A stretch of DNA of 27,151 bases from an uncultured Collinsella sp. (lineage in GTDB: Bacteria; Actinomycetota; Coriobacteriia; Coriobacteriales; Coriobacteriaceae): NCBI GenBank assembly GCA_900762015.1, contig CAAFEX010000026.1, positions 1-27,151 of the forward strand, given 5' to 3'. Numbering within the stretch: position 1 is the first letter of the stretch; every line of letters starts with the position of its first letter. A program made the translations under genes and the position numbers. Below are positions 17,815 to 25,855 of the stretch, piece after piece. A model generated the notes under the pieces. The model worked only from the letters and a program-made list of their open reading frames with translations. It searched no databases and was not told where the DNA came from.

Positions 17815-17850
17815 AAAAACGGGACGCCGCCAAACACAGGCGACGCCCCG
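17815..17850 (-). terminator. terminator after the MFS gene, or attenuator before the glycosyltransferase
   Basis: On the minus strand CGGGGCGTCGCC pairs with GGCGGCGTCCCG (one wobble, one mismatch) around a 7-nt loop, followed by TTTTTGTG. A possible -10 TATGAT sits just upstream at 17872-17867 with no convincing -35. If that promoter is real, the hairpin lies in the leader of the glycosyltransferase operon. Confidence 0.65.
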
Positions 17851-17964
17851 CGACCTAGCTGATTCCATCATACCCACTTGGGCAAATCATTGCTCGCAAG
17901 TCGCAATGTTTATTGCGGATAACCCCAAAAGAGTACCGTGGACAGGCACAATAGCCGCTCGCTC

Positions 17965-19224
17965 CTATGCGGCATGCTCTGCCGCCCGAGTCATGCGGGA
18001 CAGGCGGACCAGCAGCATAAAGCCAACGATCAGCAGCACGCCAATGGAAAGGACGCCCAGCGACGGGTTGCCGGTCAGCGAGGTGACGACCGACACCAGG
18101 AAGGTGCCCATAACGCTTGCATAACGACCAAAGATGTCAAAGAAGCCGTAGTACTCGTTGGACTTTTCCTTGGGGATAATGCGGCCAAAGTAGCTACGGC
18201 TGAGCGCCTGCACGCCACCCTGGAACAGGCCGACCATAATGGCAAGCACCCAGAATTCAAAGGCGGTCTTTAGGAAGAACGCGGCGAACAGCACAATGCC
18301 CATGTAGGCGGCGACCGCCACCAAGATCATGTTGAGCGTGCCCACGCGTCCGGCGAGCTTGCCGTAGATGATGGCGGATGGAAAGGCCACGAACTGCGTA
18401 ACGAGCAGCGCAAGCACCAGCTGCGTCGAATCGATGCCCAAGGCCGATCCGTAACTGGTGGCCATGGAAATGACCGTGTGCACACCGTCGATATAGAAGA
18501 AGAACGCGATCATGTAGACCAGCACGGTCTTGTTGTGGGCGATCTCGCGCATGGTGTGTCCGACCTCGGAGAACACACCGCCCACGATGTGGCCGATAGT
18601 GTCCTCGGGACCGCGCTCGCGACCGTACTTTTGCTTATAGGTGCGAATGAGCGGCAGGGTAAAGATGAGCCACCAGGCACCAGTGATGATAAACGACAGA
18701 CGCGTTGCCAGCACGGTAGGGACGCCAAGAGCGGGGCCACCCATGATGAGCGCCAGGCAGATGACGAACGGCACGGTGGAACCGATGTAGCCCCAGGCAT
18801 AGCCCGAGCTGGACACGGCGTCCATGCGCTCGTCGGTGGTAATGTCGGGCAGCATGGCGTCGTAGAACGTCATAGAAGAGTTAAGGCCGATGGTGCACAG
18901 CACGTACACGGTCAAAAATGCCATGGCGGACATTGGGATAGCCTGCGCCAGGCAAAGCACCAGGCCCGTGAGGAAGAAGCCCAAGAAGAACTTGATCTTG
19001 TTGCCTGCGTAGTCAGCAAGCGCGCCCAGAATGGGCATGAGCATGGCAATGACCAGCGAGGCGATCGTCTGCGCATTGCCCCAGGCGACCACCAGGTCGG
19101 CCGAGGAAGCGCCGGTATTGATGGCGTTAAAGTAAATGGGCACCACCGAGGTATTGAGCAGCACAAGGGCCGAATTGCCCACATCATACATAACCCAGTT
19201 ACGCTCGAGCTTGGTGTATTTCAT
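17965..19224 (-). CDS. MFS transporter, Atg22/UMF1 family
   Basis: The 419-aa product has about twelve membrane segments and begins with KLERNWVMYDVGNSAL, the signature opening of UMF1/Atg22-like permeases. A loop between the two halves holds RTYKQKYGRERGPED. Family members have been linked to amino-acid or other small-molecule efflux, but the substrate here cannot be read from sequence. The ATG at 19224 is the only sensible start; AAGGG lies about 10 nt upstream. It has 101 nt to the phospholipase-like gene upstream, and is separated from the glycosyltransferase by the hairpin at 17815-17850. Confidence 0.92.
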   Translation of the reverse strand: MKYTKLERNWVMYDVGNSALVLLNTSVVPIYFNAINTGASSADLVVAWGNAQTIASLVIAMLMPILGALADYAGNKIKFFLGFFLTGLVLCLAQAIPMSAMAFLTVYVLCTIGLNSSMTFYDAMLPDITTDERMDAVSSSGYAWGYIGSTVPFVICLALIMGGPALGVPTVLATRLSFIITGAWWLIFTLPLIRTYKQKYGRERGPEDTIGHIVGGVFSEVGHTMREIAHNKTVLVYMIAFFFYIDGVHTVISMATSYGSALGIDSTQLVLALLVTQFVAFPSAIIYGKLAGRVGTLNMILVAVAAYMGIVLFAAFFLKTAFEFWVLAIMVGLFQGGVQALSRSYFGRIIPKEKSNEYYGFFDIFGRYASVMGTFLVSVVTSLTGNPSLGVLSIGVLLIVGFMLLVRLSRMTRAAEHAA

Positions 19225-19325
19225 GGACAGGGACCCTTCGTATTCGCCCGATATGCAGTTAGTTCATCGTACCCCAATTGTCCAGAACCGCCGGTAAGGA
19301 TTCGGCAAAGGGGCACGCACGGGCC

Positions 19326-20270
19326 CTATTCCTCGCGGTCGAACTCCTCATCGGCATTGAGCACGCGACCGCTGTAGTTGACGTGACTGGTCACGGCATC
19401 CATGTCACCGGTCTCGATAAAACGTGCGACCGTGCACTCGTAATCGACCAGCGCGCGATCAAAGACCTCGGGGAAACTCTCGTTCGAGACCTCGTCGGTA
19501 AAGGGATTCTTCCATGTCAGATGGCCCAGGTTACCGGTGCGCTCGGGCAGCTCCGTCGTCACGCGATGGGCAAGGCCGTCGAGCAGCGAGTAGTCGTGCA
19601 CCAAGCCCTCAACCAGCGAGATCGCGCGCGTCTTTGCGGAGCCGGCCGGCTCAATCGCGCGGTAAAGTCGCTGCATATTGGCAACGGCAGCACCGTACTC
19701 CCCCGCCGGAATGTCAATGCCGTACACGCGTCCGGCAACATAGCTCATCAGCACGCCGGCCACGCGATTGATGCGATCGGTGGTGACGATCTCGCCCGCC
19801 GGCGGGTAATCGTCGACCGTAGCGCCATCGCGTTTAAGCTGCAGCATCAGTACATCCAGGTCGCTCTCGATCACGGCATGGACCTGACTGCTCGAATCCT
19901 CAAGCTCTGAATCGGACTCCACGATGCCAAACTGCTGCTCATAGACAAAGGGATGGGCGTTGCGGTCGAGCACGTAATGAGACAGTAGGCCCAGCGCAAA
20001 GGCGCGACCCAAGCTGGCGTCGCGCGGCAGCAGATGTGACACGCCGTCGCGCAGGCACGCAAACTGACGAGACATGCGCGACCGATGCATGACCTGTGCC
20101 AGCAGCGTGCAGTCGGAAACACGCGGTGTCAGAATGTGAAAGAAGAACGGGTCGGGGCCTTGGTTGCCCAAGATAAAGGCAATGCGCTCTTCATCGGACG
20201 CGATGACGCCCTGCGGAAGACGGTCGATGCTTTCCTCGCCAAACAGATGATGGGTGATAAGCGCGGGCAT
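19326..20270 (-). CDS. Zinc-dependent phospholipase C-like protein
   Basis: The 314-aa product begins MPALITHHLFGEE and carries GNQGPDPFFFHI (35-46) and LLSHYVLDRNAHPF (95-108), the histidine/aspartate pattern of the zinc-dependent phospholipase C family (PF00882 type). His131 and Glu135 in HAVIESDLD may complete the metal site. No signal peptide is visible, so unlike secreted clostridial enzymes it seems cytoplasmic, and a phospholipid substrate is unproven. The start was placed at MPALITHH because AAAGGA is directly upstream; a 10-residue extension is possible. It sits between the MFS gene and the second LytTR regulator. Confidence 0.8.
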   Translation of the reverse strand: MPALITHHLFGEESIDRLPQGVIASDEERIAFILGNQGPDPFFFHILTPRVSDCTLLAQVMHRSRMSRQFACLRDGVSHLLPRDASLGRAFALGLLSHYVLDRNAHPFVYEQQFGIVESDSELEDSSSQVHAVIESDLDVLMLQLKRDGATVDDYPPAGEIVTTDRINRVAGVLMSYVAGRVYGIDIPAGEYGAAVANMQRLYRAIEPAGSAKTRAISLVEGLVHDYSLLDGLAHRVTTELPERTGNLGHLTWKNPFTDEVSNESFPEVFDRALVDYECTVARFIETGDMDAVTSHVNYSGRVLNADEEFDREE

Positions 20271-20362
20271 AATGATCCTTTCGATTTCATTCGATGCCAC
20301 CCATTATGCCCACCGCGCGCCCATGCCAAACCTGCGATGGTAAACGACGGCACGCAAGCCTC

Positions 20363-21097
20363 TTACGCAAGCCCCAGGTGCGACTTGACCTCGGCGGCAC
20401 GACGACGGGACACCGGCACCGTCGAGTTCACGTGGTCGAGCCTGAGCTCCATCAACCCCGTGGAGCCAATCTCAACATTGTGCACGTCTTCCAAATTGAC
20501 CAGATAGCTGCGATGAACGCGAATAAAACCCTCGGAGACCAAGCGACGCTCGAGCGAAGAGATCGACTCATTGATCAGGTACGTTCCCTCGGCGCAGATG
20601 GCATTGCAAAAATCGGCGCGCGCCTCAAAGTAGCAGACGTCTGCGGCGGGAATGAACACCTTTTTGCCCCCGCGGTCCACCGTCAGACGCAAAGGCTGGC
20701 GCGGAGCGTGGATAACACGACGGGCACCCAAGGCTGTCTCGATCTTGTCGAGTGCCTTTGACAGGCGTGCGTCCTCGACCGGCTTGACGACATAGTCGAC
20801 CGCATCGAGGTTATACGCATCGGCGGCAAACTCGGCAAACGCCGTCACAAACACAACCACCGGCGGCGTCTTTAGGTTCTGCAGCGTCTCGGCAAGCTCA
20901 ATTCCCGAGCGACCGGGCATGGTAATGTCTAAAAACAGCACGTCGGGCTTGTTCGACAGAATCGACTCCACGGCTTCAGTGACATTGCCCGCCTCGGCAA
21001 TCTGGCCCACACGCGTATCCTTTTCCAACAGATAGCGTAGCTCAGCCCTAATGGGAGGTTCGTCATCAACCACCAAGATGTTCCAGCCTTCGGACAT
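20363..21097 (-). CDS. LytTR-family response regulator (system 2)
   Basis: The 244-aa regulator has a receiver with Asp11/Asp12, phospho-acceptor Asp57 (FLDITMPG) and Lys105 (VVKPVED). A LytTR domain follows (about 140-242, IRVHRSYLVNL and VPVSRRRAAE). It is clearly paralogous to the regulator at 14477-15193: both share the AVDY(L/V)(M/V)KPVE block and the PVSRRR end. GAGGGAAAG lies upstream of the ATG. It follows its kinase by 38 nt. Recognition-helix differences between the two regulators would decide whether they share targets. Confidence 0.93.
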   Translation of the reverse strand: MSEGWNILVVDDEPPIRAELRYLLEKDTRVGQIAEAGNVTEAVESILSNKPDVLFLDITMPGRSGIELAETLQNLKTPPVVVFVTAFAEFAADAYNLDAVDYVVKPVEDARLSKALDKIETALGARRVIHAPRQPLRLTVDRGGKKVFIPAADVCYFEARADFCNAICAEGTYLINESISSLERRLVSEGFIRVHRSYLVNLEDVHNVEIGSTGLMELRLDHVNSTVPVSRRRAAEVKSHLGLA

Positions 21098-21135
21098 ATG
21101 TGCTTTCCCTCTTTTTCTCTCAATCCAACCGCGTG

Positions 21136-22521
21136 CTACGCCGTCAACGGCGCGGGCTCATGCGGCTCGCCGTTCAGCTCGACGATGACCTGCGTTCCCA
21201 CGCCCTCCTGGGACTTCACGCGCATGCCGGAATCTTCTCCGTAAAAGAAATGGATGCGCTGAAGCACGTTGAAGAGCGCCAGGCCGCAACCTCGCTTGAC
21301 GGAGCCGTCGGCGGTAATGCTCTCGGGCTCCTCTCGGCGATGTTGCTCAAACAGATGCGCGCAGACCTCTTCGCTCATACCGATGCCATCGTCCTCGACG
21401 ATGATCTCCAAACCGTCATCGGTCTCGAAAGCCCTAACATGAATAGAAAGCGGCTCAGTCTCGCGCTGCGCGTGCTTGATGCAGTTTTCGAGCAACGGCT
21501 GCAAGATAAACGGCGGCACCATGCAATCGCGCACCTCAAAGTCGATATCGACCGAGACGCGCAGACGGCCGTCGCCATACCGGGCCTGCATAAGATTGAT
21601 ATAACGAGTACCCTGTTCCACCTCGTGCTCGAGCGTGGTGAGCGTATCGGAATCAGAAAGCGTCTGACGATAGTAGTTGGAGAAGTCGATCAGCAGCGAT
21701 CGCGCCTTGTCGGGCTCGGTTCGAACGAGCGACACGATCGTGCTAATGGTATTGAATAGAAAATGAGGATCGACCTGCGATTGCAAGGCGCGCAGCTCCA
21801 CGCGGGCCGTAAGCTCGTCCTGGCGCTCGAGCTCAAAGCTCGCAAGCTGCGTGGAAATGAGGTCGGCAAAGCCCGAGGCAAGCGCCGTCTGGCGCATATC
21901 GATGCTGCTCAGACGGGGATAATACAGCTCGAGCGTGCCCACGCAATGCCCGCGCACGGTAAGCGGTGCGACAATACCGGCGCGCAGGCGCGGAAAGTAG
22001 CCACCCGTCTCGGTCGAGGCATCGCGCGAGAACACGCTTTGCTCACCGCTGGTAATCACATTGAGCGTGGTCCGCAGCACCACCGGGGTGCCCGCGGGGC
22101 ATTTTGCCGAGTCCTCGCCCCAGCTTGCCAACACCTGCTTGCCGTCGGTAAAGCAGATGGCAGAGGCGATAGTTTCGGACAGGATGATCTTAGAGGCGCC
22201 CAGAGCAGCTTCGGGCGTAAGGCCGCGCGACGTGTAGGCGAATATTTTCGACGCGATGGCGAGCGTGCGGTCGGTAGCGCTCGATGTGAGGTCGTCGGGA
22301 ACGACAAAGACGTACGAGAAGAAGAAGCACAGCATGACCAAGCCGGCAATGACGACAACGGCCGGAACGGGATTGGGATTATCGGTTAGATCCCAGATGA
22401 GCAGCAGGATAAGCAGCGGAACGACAATACCGAGCAAGATGGCTTGAACCACATGCTGAGCGGTACGAAAGACCTTGGTAGAGTTGTAGCTCTTGCCCAG
22501 AATCAGCCTATTGAGATCCAC
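21136..22521 (-). CDS. LytS/YpdA-type sensor histidine kinase (system 2)
   Basis: The 461-aa kinase has two membrane helices (about 25-43 and 53-73), a GAF-like region (about 85-225), and the phospho-acceptor box LQSQVDPHFLFNTIS with His253. Its HATPase domain follows, with Asn346 (LQPLLENCIKH) and DDGIGM. The box reads DPHFLFN where the family usually has NPHFLFN. The start is ambiguous: GTG at 22521 has AAGGAG 6 nt upstream, while the ATG at 22527 abuts that site; GTG was preferred. It is paralogous to the kinase at 15266-16609, including the shared ALASGFA and ISTQLA strings. Its regulator gene follows directly. Confidence 0.92.
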   Translation of the reverse strand: MDLNRLILGKSYNSTKVFRTAQHVVQAILLGIVVPLLILLLIWDLTDNPNPVPAVVVIAGLVMLCFFFSYVFVVPDDLTSSATDRTLAIASKIFAYTSRGLTPEAALGASKIILSETIASAICFTDGKQVLASWGEDSAKCPAGTPVVLRTTLNVITSGEQSVFSRDASTETGGYFPRLRAGIVAPLTVRGHCVGTLELYYPRLSSIDMRQTALASGFADLISTQLASFELERQDELTARVELRALQSQVDPHFLFNTISTIVSLVRTEPDKARSLLIDFSNYYRQTLSDSDTLTTLEHEVEQGTRYINLMQARYGDGRLRVSVDIDFEVRDCMVPPFILQPLLENCIKHAQRETEPLSIHVRAFETDDGLEIIVEDDGIGMSEEVCAHLFEQHRREEPESITADGSVKRGCGLALFNVLQRIHFFYGEDSGMRVKSQEGVGTQVIVELNGEPHEPAPLTA

Positions 22522-22555
22522 CGTCATCTCCTTCCCACTGACGCACCCCATAGCA

Positions 22556-22581
22556 ATAAAGAGGGCCGCAAGCGACCCTCT
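22556..22581 (-). terminator. intrinsic terminator of the amidohydrolase gene
   Basis: On the minus strand AGAGGGTCGC-TT-GCGGCCCTCT forms a 10-bp stem with one G-T pair, followed by TTTATTGC. It lies about 60 nt past the amidohydrolase stop and 35 nt before the second kinase start. Confidence 0.75.
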
Positions 22582-22639
22582 CCATTGCATTATGCAATCA
22601 AATACTGTGTTTTACATCCAGTCGTCGATGAACGGTAGT

Positions 22640-23917
22640 TTAGGCGCTGTATTTGTTGGCCTCGCCAAAGGTGCCAGCCTCGACGATCAAGCCGTCCTTC
22701 ATGATGACGTCCATGTTGTCGGTGTTGAGCACGTGGATGTCGGCGGCGACGTCACCGTTGACGACCAGCAGGTCGGCGCACTTGCCGGCCTCGATGGAAC
22801 CGGTCTCGTCCTCGATGTGGCACATCTTGGCACCGTTGAGGGTGGCGCAGGTGATGGTCTCGACCGGGGTGAAGCCGATCTTGTCGACGAACTCGTACAT
22901 CTCCTCGATGGAGCAGGTGCCGTACGGGGTGACGAAGGAGAAGGAGTCGGAGCCGATCGTCATGACGACGCCGCGCTTCTTGGCCTCGCGCAGGCAGTCG
23001 TAGTTGCGCTGCAGCTCCTTCTCGACCAGGGTGCCCTCGTACTTGTCGTGCAGCTCGGGGACGTAGACGGGCGGATAGGTGGCGTACCAGGTGGGCAGGA
23101 AGGCGATCGTCGGGGTGAAGAAGGTGCCCTGCTCGGCCATGAGGTCCATGGTGCGCTCATCGATATCGAAACCGTGAATCAGCTGCTCGCAGCCAAAGCG
23201 AACGGAATCGTAGGCAGCGGCGTGGTTGTTGTAGCAGTGGCTCCACACGGGGATGCCGACCATCTTTGCCTCGTCGACCACGGCCTGGATCTCCTCGGAG
23301 CAGTAGTGCTGGTCGCGACCGGAGTCCCAGCGCCAGATGCCGCCACCGGTAGCCCAGATCTTGATGGCATCGGGGTTCTCGCGCAGGCGACGACGGACGG
23401 CCTTGCGCAGATCCCAAGGACCGTCGACCTGGTCGCCCCAGGGATGGGATTCCTTGTTGAGCTCCTGGGTGCAGTGGTGAGAGTCACCGTGGCCGGCAAC
23501 GCGGCAGAAACCGAGGCCGGTGGCCAGAACGCGCGGGCCCTTAAAGACGCCCTTGTCGATGCAGTCACGGATCTGGATACCAAAGCGGCCGATCTCGCAG
23601 ACGGTGGTGAGGCCGTGGGTGAGGCAGTCGTAGGCCTGCTTGACGGCGACGGCCTGCTTCTCGAGGAGCGGCTGCATGACCCAATCGGTATCATCGTCGG
23701 TCAGGTTGCCCGAGAAGTGCAGATGGGTGTCGATCAGGCCGGGAAGGACGGTCTTACCGGCGGCGTCGATGACCTCAACGCCCTCGGGAAGGTCCTGCAT
23801 AGTGCCGGCGTACTCGATCTTGCCGTTGTCGTCGACGAGAACGAGGGAGTTCTCGACCGGCTCGGCACCGGTACCGTCGATGAGCTTGCCGCCAACGATT
23901 GCATACTTAGTGGACAT
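22640..23917 (-). CDS. Amidohydrolase-superfamily metal hydrolase (imidazolonepropionase/prolidase-like)
   Basis: The 425-aa product has the full metal-site set of the superfamily: HxH at His65/His67 (DTHLHF), Lys186 (AIKIWATGG, probably carboxylated), His227 (VWSHCYN), His248 (LIHGFD) and Asp324 (IGSDSF). It belongs to the HutI-like group that includes prolidase-type enzymes and lactonases, so it hydrolyses an amide, imide or lactone bond in the cytoplasm; the substrate is unknown. GGAGG lies 4 nt before the ATG. It follows an APC permease gene by 131 nt, suggesting import and hydrolysis of one compound. Codons end almost only in C or G, more so than in neighbours, which suggests high expression. 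Confidence 0.88.
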   Translation of the reverse strand: MSTKYAIVGGKLIDGTGAEPVENSLVLVDDNGKIEYAGTMQDLPEGVEVIDAAGKTVLPGLIDTHLHFSGNLTDDDTDWVMQPLLEKQAVAVKQAYDCLTHGLTTVCEIGRFGIQIRDCIDKGVFKGPRVLATGLGFCRVAGHGDSHHCTQELNKESHPWGDQVDGPWDLRKAVRRRLRENPDAIKIWATGGGIWRWDSGRDQHYCSEEIQAVVDEAKMVGIPVWSHCYNNHAAAYDSVRFGCEQLIHGFDIDERTMDLMAEQGTFFTPTIAFLPTWYATYPPVYVPELHDKYEGTLVEKELQRNYDCLREAKKRGVVMTIGSDSFSFVTPYGTCSIEEMYEFVDKIGFTPVETITCATLNGAKMCHIEDETGSIEAGKCADLLVVNGDVAADIHVLNTDNMDVIMKDGLIVEAGTFGEANKYSA

Positions 23918-23990
23918 GGTTCCTCCTTATGGATCCATATAGTGGGCGAGGCCGTGTTGGGTTAAGGCCTCACAAAGCTACCCAAGTGGC

Positions 23991-24042
23991 GCCGGGTTCG
24001 GTGCGCGGAAGAGAGGGCCCCGCGCACCCGATCCGCCCCGGC
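23991..24042. repeat. two-tier hairpin between permease and amidohydrolase genes
   Basis: GTGCGCGG (24001-24008) pairs perfectly with CCGCGCAC (24020-24027). Outside it GCCGGG (23991-23996) pairs with CCCGGC (24037-24042). It lies 6 nt past the permease stop and no T-run follows on the minus strand, so it looks like an intercistronic stabiliser or a partial terminator that tunes the ratio of the two proteins. Confidence 0.6.
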
Positions 24043-24048
24043 TAGGCG

Positions 24049-25500
24049 TTACTTTTTGCGGGAATTGGTGAAAGCCATGAGGGCCAGGCCAATAGCCAAC
24101 CAGCCGATCACGATGCTCCACTCCACCATGTTGAGGGAGGCGGGAGAGAACGGAATCACGAGAAGGCCGATGATGATGGCGCAGGCAGCGATAGCGAGGG
24201 AGATGCCAAACTTGCCACCGGGCACCTCGTAGGGACGAGGCAGGTCGGGCTCGGTGAAGCGCATGCGCAGGCAAGCGAGGGCGACCATGCCGCAGGAGAA
24301 GATGAAGGCGAGAGCCGACACGTTGGTCAGAGGGATGAGCATGTTCTTGCCCAGGAACGGACCGACGACGGTGATGACGCCCAGAACGACGCAGGCGAGC
24401 TTGGGAGCGCCGGACTTGGGGTCGACCTCGGCGAACTGCTCGGGCAACTGGCCCTTGCGGCCCATGGCGAGCATGATGCGGCTCGTGGCGCCGTAGAAGG
24501 AGTTCATCGGGCCCATGGGTCCAAGCGTGGCGATGACGAGCATGGCCAGGTACAGAAGCATGTTGATGCCCTTGAGGCAGGCGAGCGCGGGAACCGGGCT
24601 CTTAACGAACTCATGCCAGTCGAGGATGGTGCCGAACGAGTAGATACAGACCATGTAGAAGCCGCCGGCGGCCAGCAGAGCCAGGGAGATGATCTTGCCG
24701 AACTTGTTCCAGTTGAGGCCCTCGGCCGCTTCCTCAGCCTGCTGAGGAATGGTGTCGAAGCCGGCGTAGAAGAACGGGGTCAGAACCAGGACCGACACGA
24801 TGCCGGCGAACAGGCTGGTGCTCTCGGTAGCGGCCTTGCCGCCGCCAGCGCCGGCGACCTGGGAGAACACGGGCATGGCGTTGTCCGGCGAGCCGGTGAA
24901 CAGCGAGACGCCCATGGCAAGCAGCATGCCGCAGAGCAGAGCCTTGGTCAGGAAGGCCTGGAGCTTGGCGGCCGAGCTGGCGCCGCGGAAGTTGAGGAAG
25001 ATGACGTAGACTGCAAAGCCGAGCGCGATCAGCGTCGGGAACAGGTAAACGTCGGCCCCCAGGATGGTGTAGAGCTTGATGGCGCGCAGCCACTCAAGGC
25101 CGGGCAGGCTGCCGAACATCTCGGACACGAGGGTCGAAATGGCGATGGCCTCCCACGGGCACAGGATGCCGTTGCCCAGGGCCAAAAGCCATCCGGTGAT
25201 GTAGCTCAGCGTACGGCCAAAGCTACGATCGACATACTCGACGATGCCGCCCGAGATGGGGATAGCAGCCGTGAGCTCACCGAAAACAGCTCCGACGGGC
25301 ACGAGGAAGATTGCACCCAAGAGGAATGCGATCATAGCGGGAACGGGACCGCCGCCCACGACCATCCAGTCGCCGACCTGCAGAACCCAACCGGTACCGA
25401 TGATGGCACCAAAGCCGATGGTGAAGAAGTTCCAGAGCGAAAGCGTTTTCTTCATGCCGCCGTTATCCTCGACTGCAACTTCTGCGTTCTTGTCCGCCAT
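24049..25500 (-). CDS. APC-family amino acid permease
   Basis: The 483-aa product has about twelve membrane segments and the APC opening WNFFTIGFGAIIGTGW in the first helix, whose glycine-rich break binds substrate in this family. The ligand cannot be named; an amino acid, amine or related compound is expected. The start MADKNAEVAVE has AAAGGAGG 5-9 nt upstream, while the open frame extends 13 codons further. It shares strand and strong GC-ending codon use with the amidohydrolase that follows. The two are probably one operon for uptake and breakdown of one nutrient. The divergent C39-like gene lies 355 nt away. Confidence 0.93.
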   Translation of the reverse strand: MADKNAEVAVEDNGGMKKTLSLWNFFTIGFGAIIGTGWVLQVGDWMVVGGGPVPAMIAFLLGAIFLVPVGAVFGELTAAIPISGGIVEYVDRSFGRTLSYITGWLLALGNGILCPWEAIAISTLVSEMFGSLPGLEWLRAIKLYTILGADVYLFPTLIALGFAVYVIFLNFRGASSAAKLQAFLTKALLCGMLLAMGVSLFTGSPDNAMPVFSQVAGAGGGKAATESTSLFAGIVSVLVLTPFFYAGFDTIPQQAEEAAEGLNWNKFGKIISLALLAAGGFYMVCIYSFGTILDWHEFVKSPVPALACLKGINMLLYLAMLVIATLGPMGPMNSFYGATSRIMLAMGRKGQLPEQFAEVDPKSGAPKLACVVLGVITVVGPFLGKNMLIPLTNVSALAFIFSCGMVALACLRMRFTEPDLPRPYEVPGGKFGISLAIAACAIIIGLLVIPFSPASLNMVEWSIVIGWLAIGLALMAFTNSRKK

Positions 25501-25855
25501 TGTTCCCCTCCTTTCCTTTTTGACGCCCCTTGACGTCACCCCTTGCGCGGTCTGTTTTGCCGCGCGCTTTTATTTCGTGGCTTTAAGATACGGCCTTGGC
25601 ACAGCAGCGCCGCTTGTAGCTCGACCGAAGGCAGAACTGCAAAACGAGCGGCGCCATTTTTGGGACGAACGGCGGGAGACGTCATTCGTCTTGGACGCTT
25701 TCATCTTGTCTGCTTTTGAATACCTGTTGCCGTGACGCTTGGCGCGCGGCGCGGCAACGTTCATACCATTTGTCAGGCTTTTGGCGCACATACCCATGTG
25801 TCGTGCATCTTTTTATGTAGGATAGACAAGTTACATATGAGGCAAGGTGATTCGA
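25501..25855. other. divergent intergenic region between permease and C39-like gene
   Basis: This region must hold promoters for both directions, but no strong pair could be fixed. A GCGCGG/CCGCGC hairpin lies near 25546-25564, in the permease leader. On the plus side TAGGAT near 25818 could be a -10 for the C39-like gene. Short open frames in it have no ribosome site or family features. Confidence 0.4.

Noticed and set aside
22493..23965. Plus-strand frame of 490 codons opposite the amidohydrolase
   Set aside because: It is a shadow of a gene with extreme third-position GC; the Val/Gly/Asp-rich translation has no domain and no ribosome site.
25570..25797. 75-codon minus-strand frame in the divergent intergenic region
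   Set aside because: Very basic composition, no ribosome site, and it occupies space needed for promoters.
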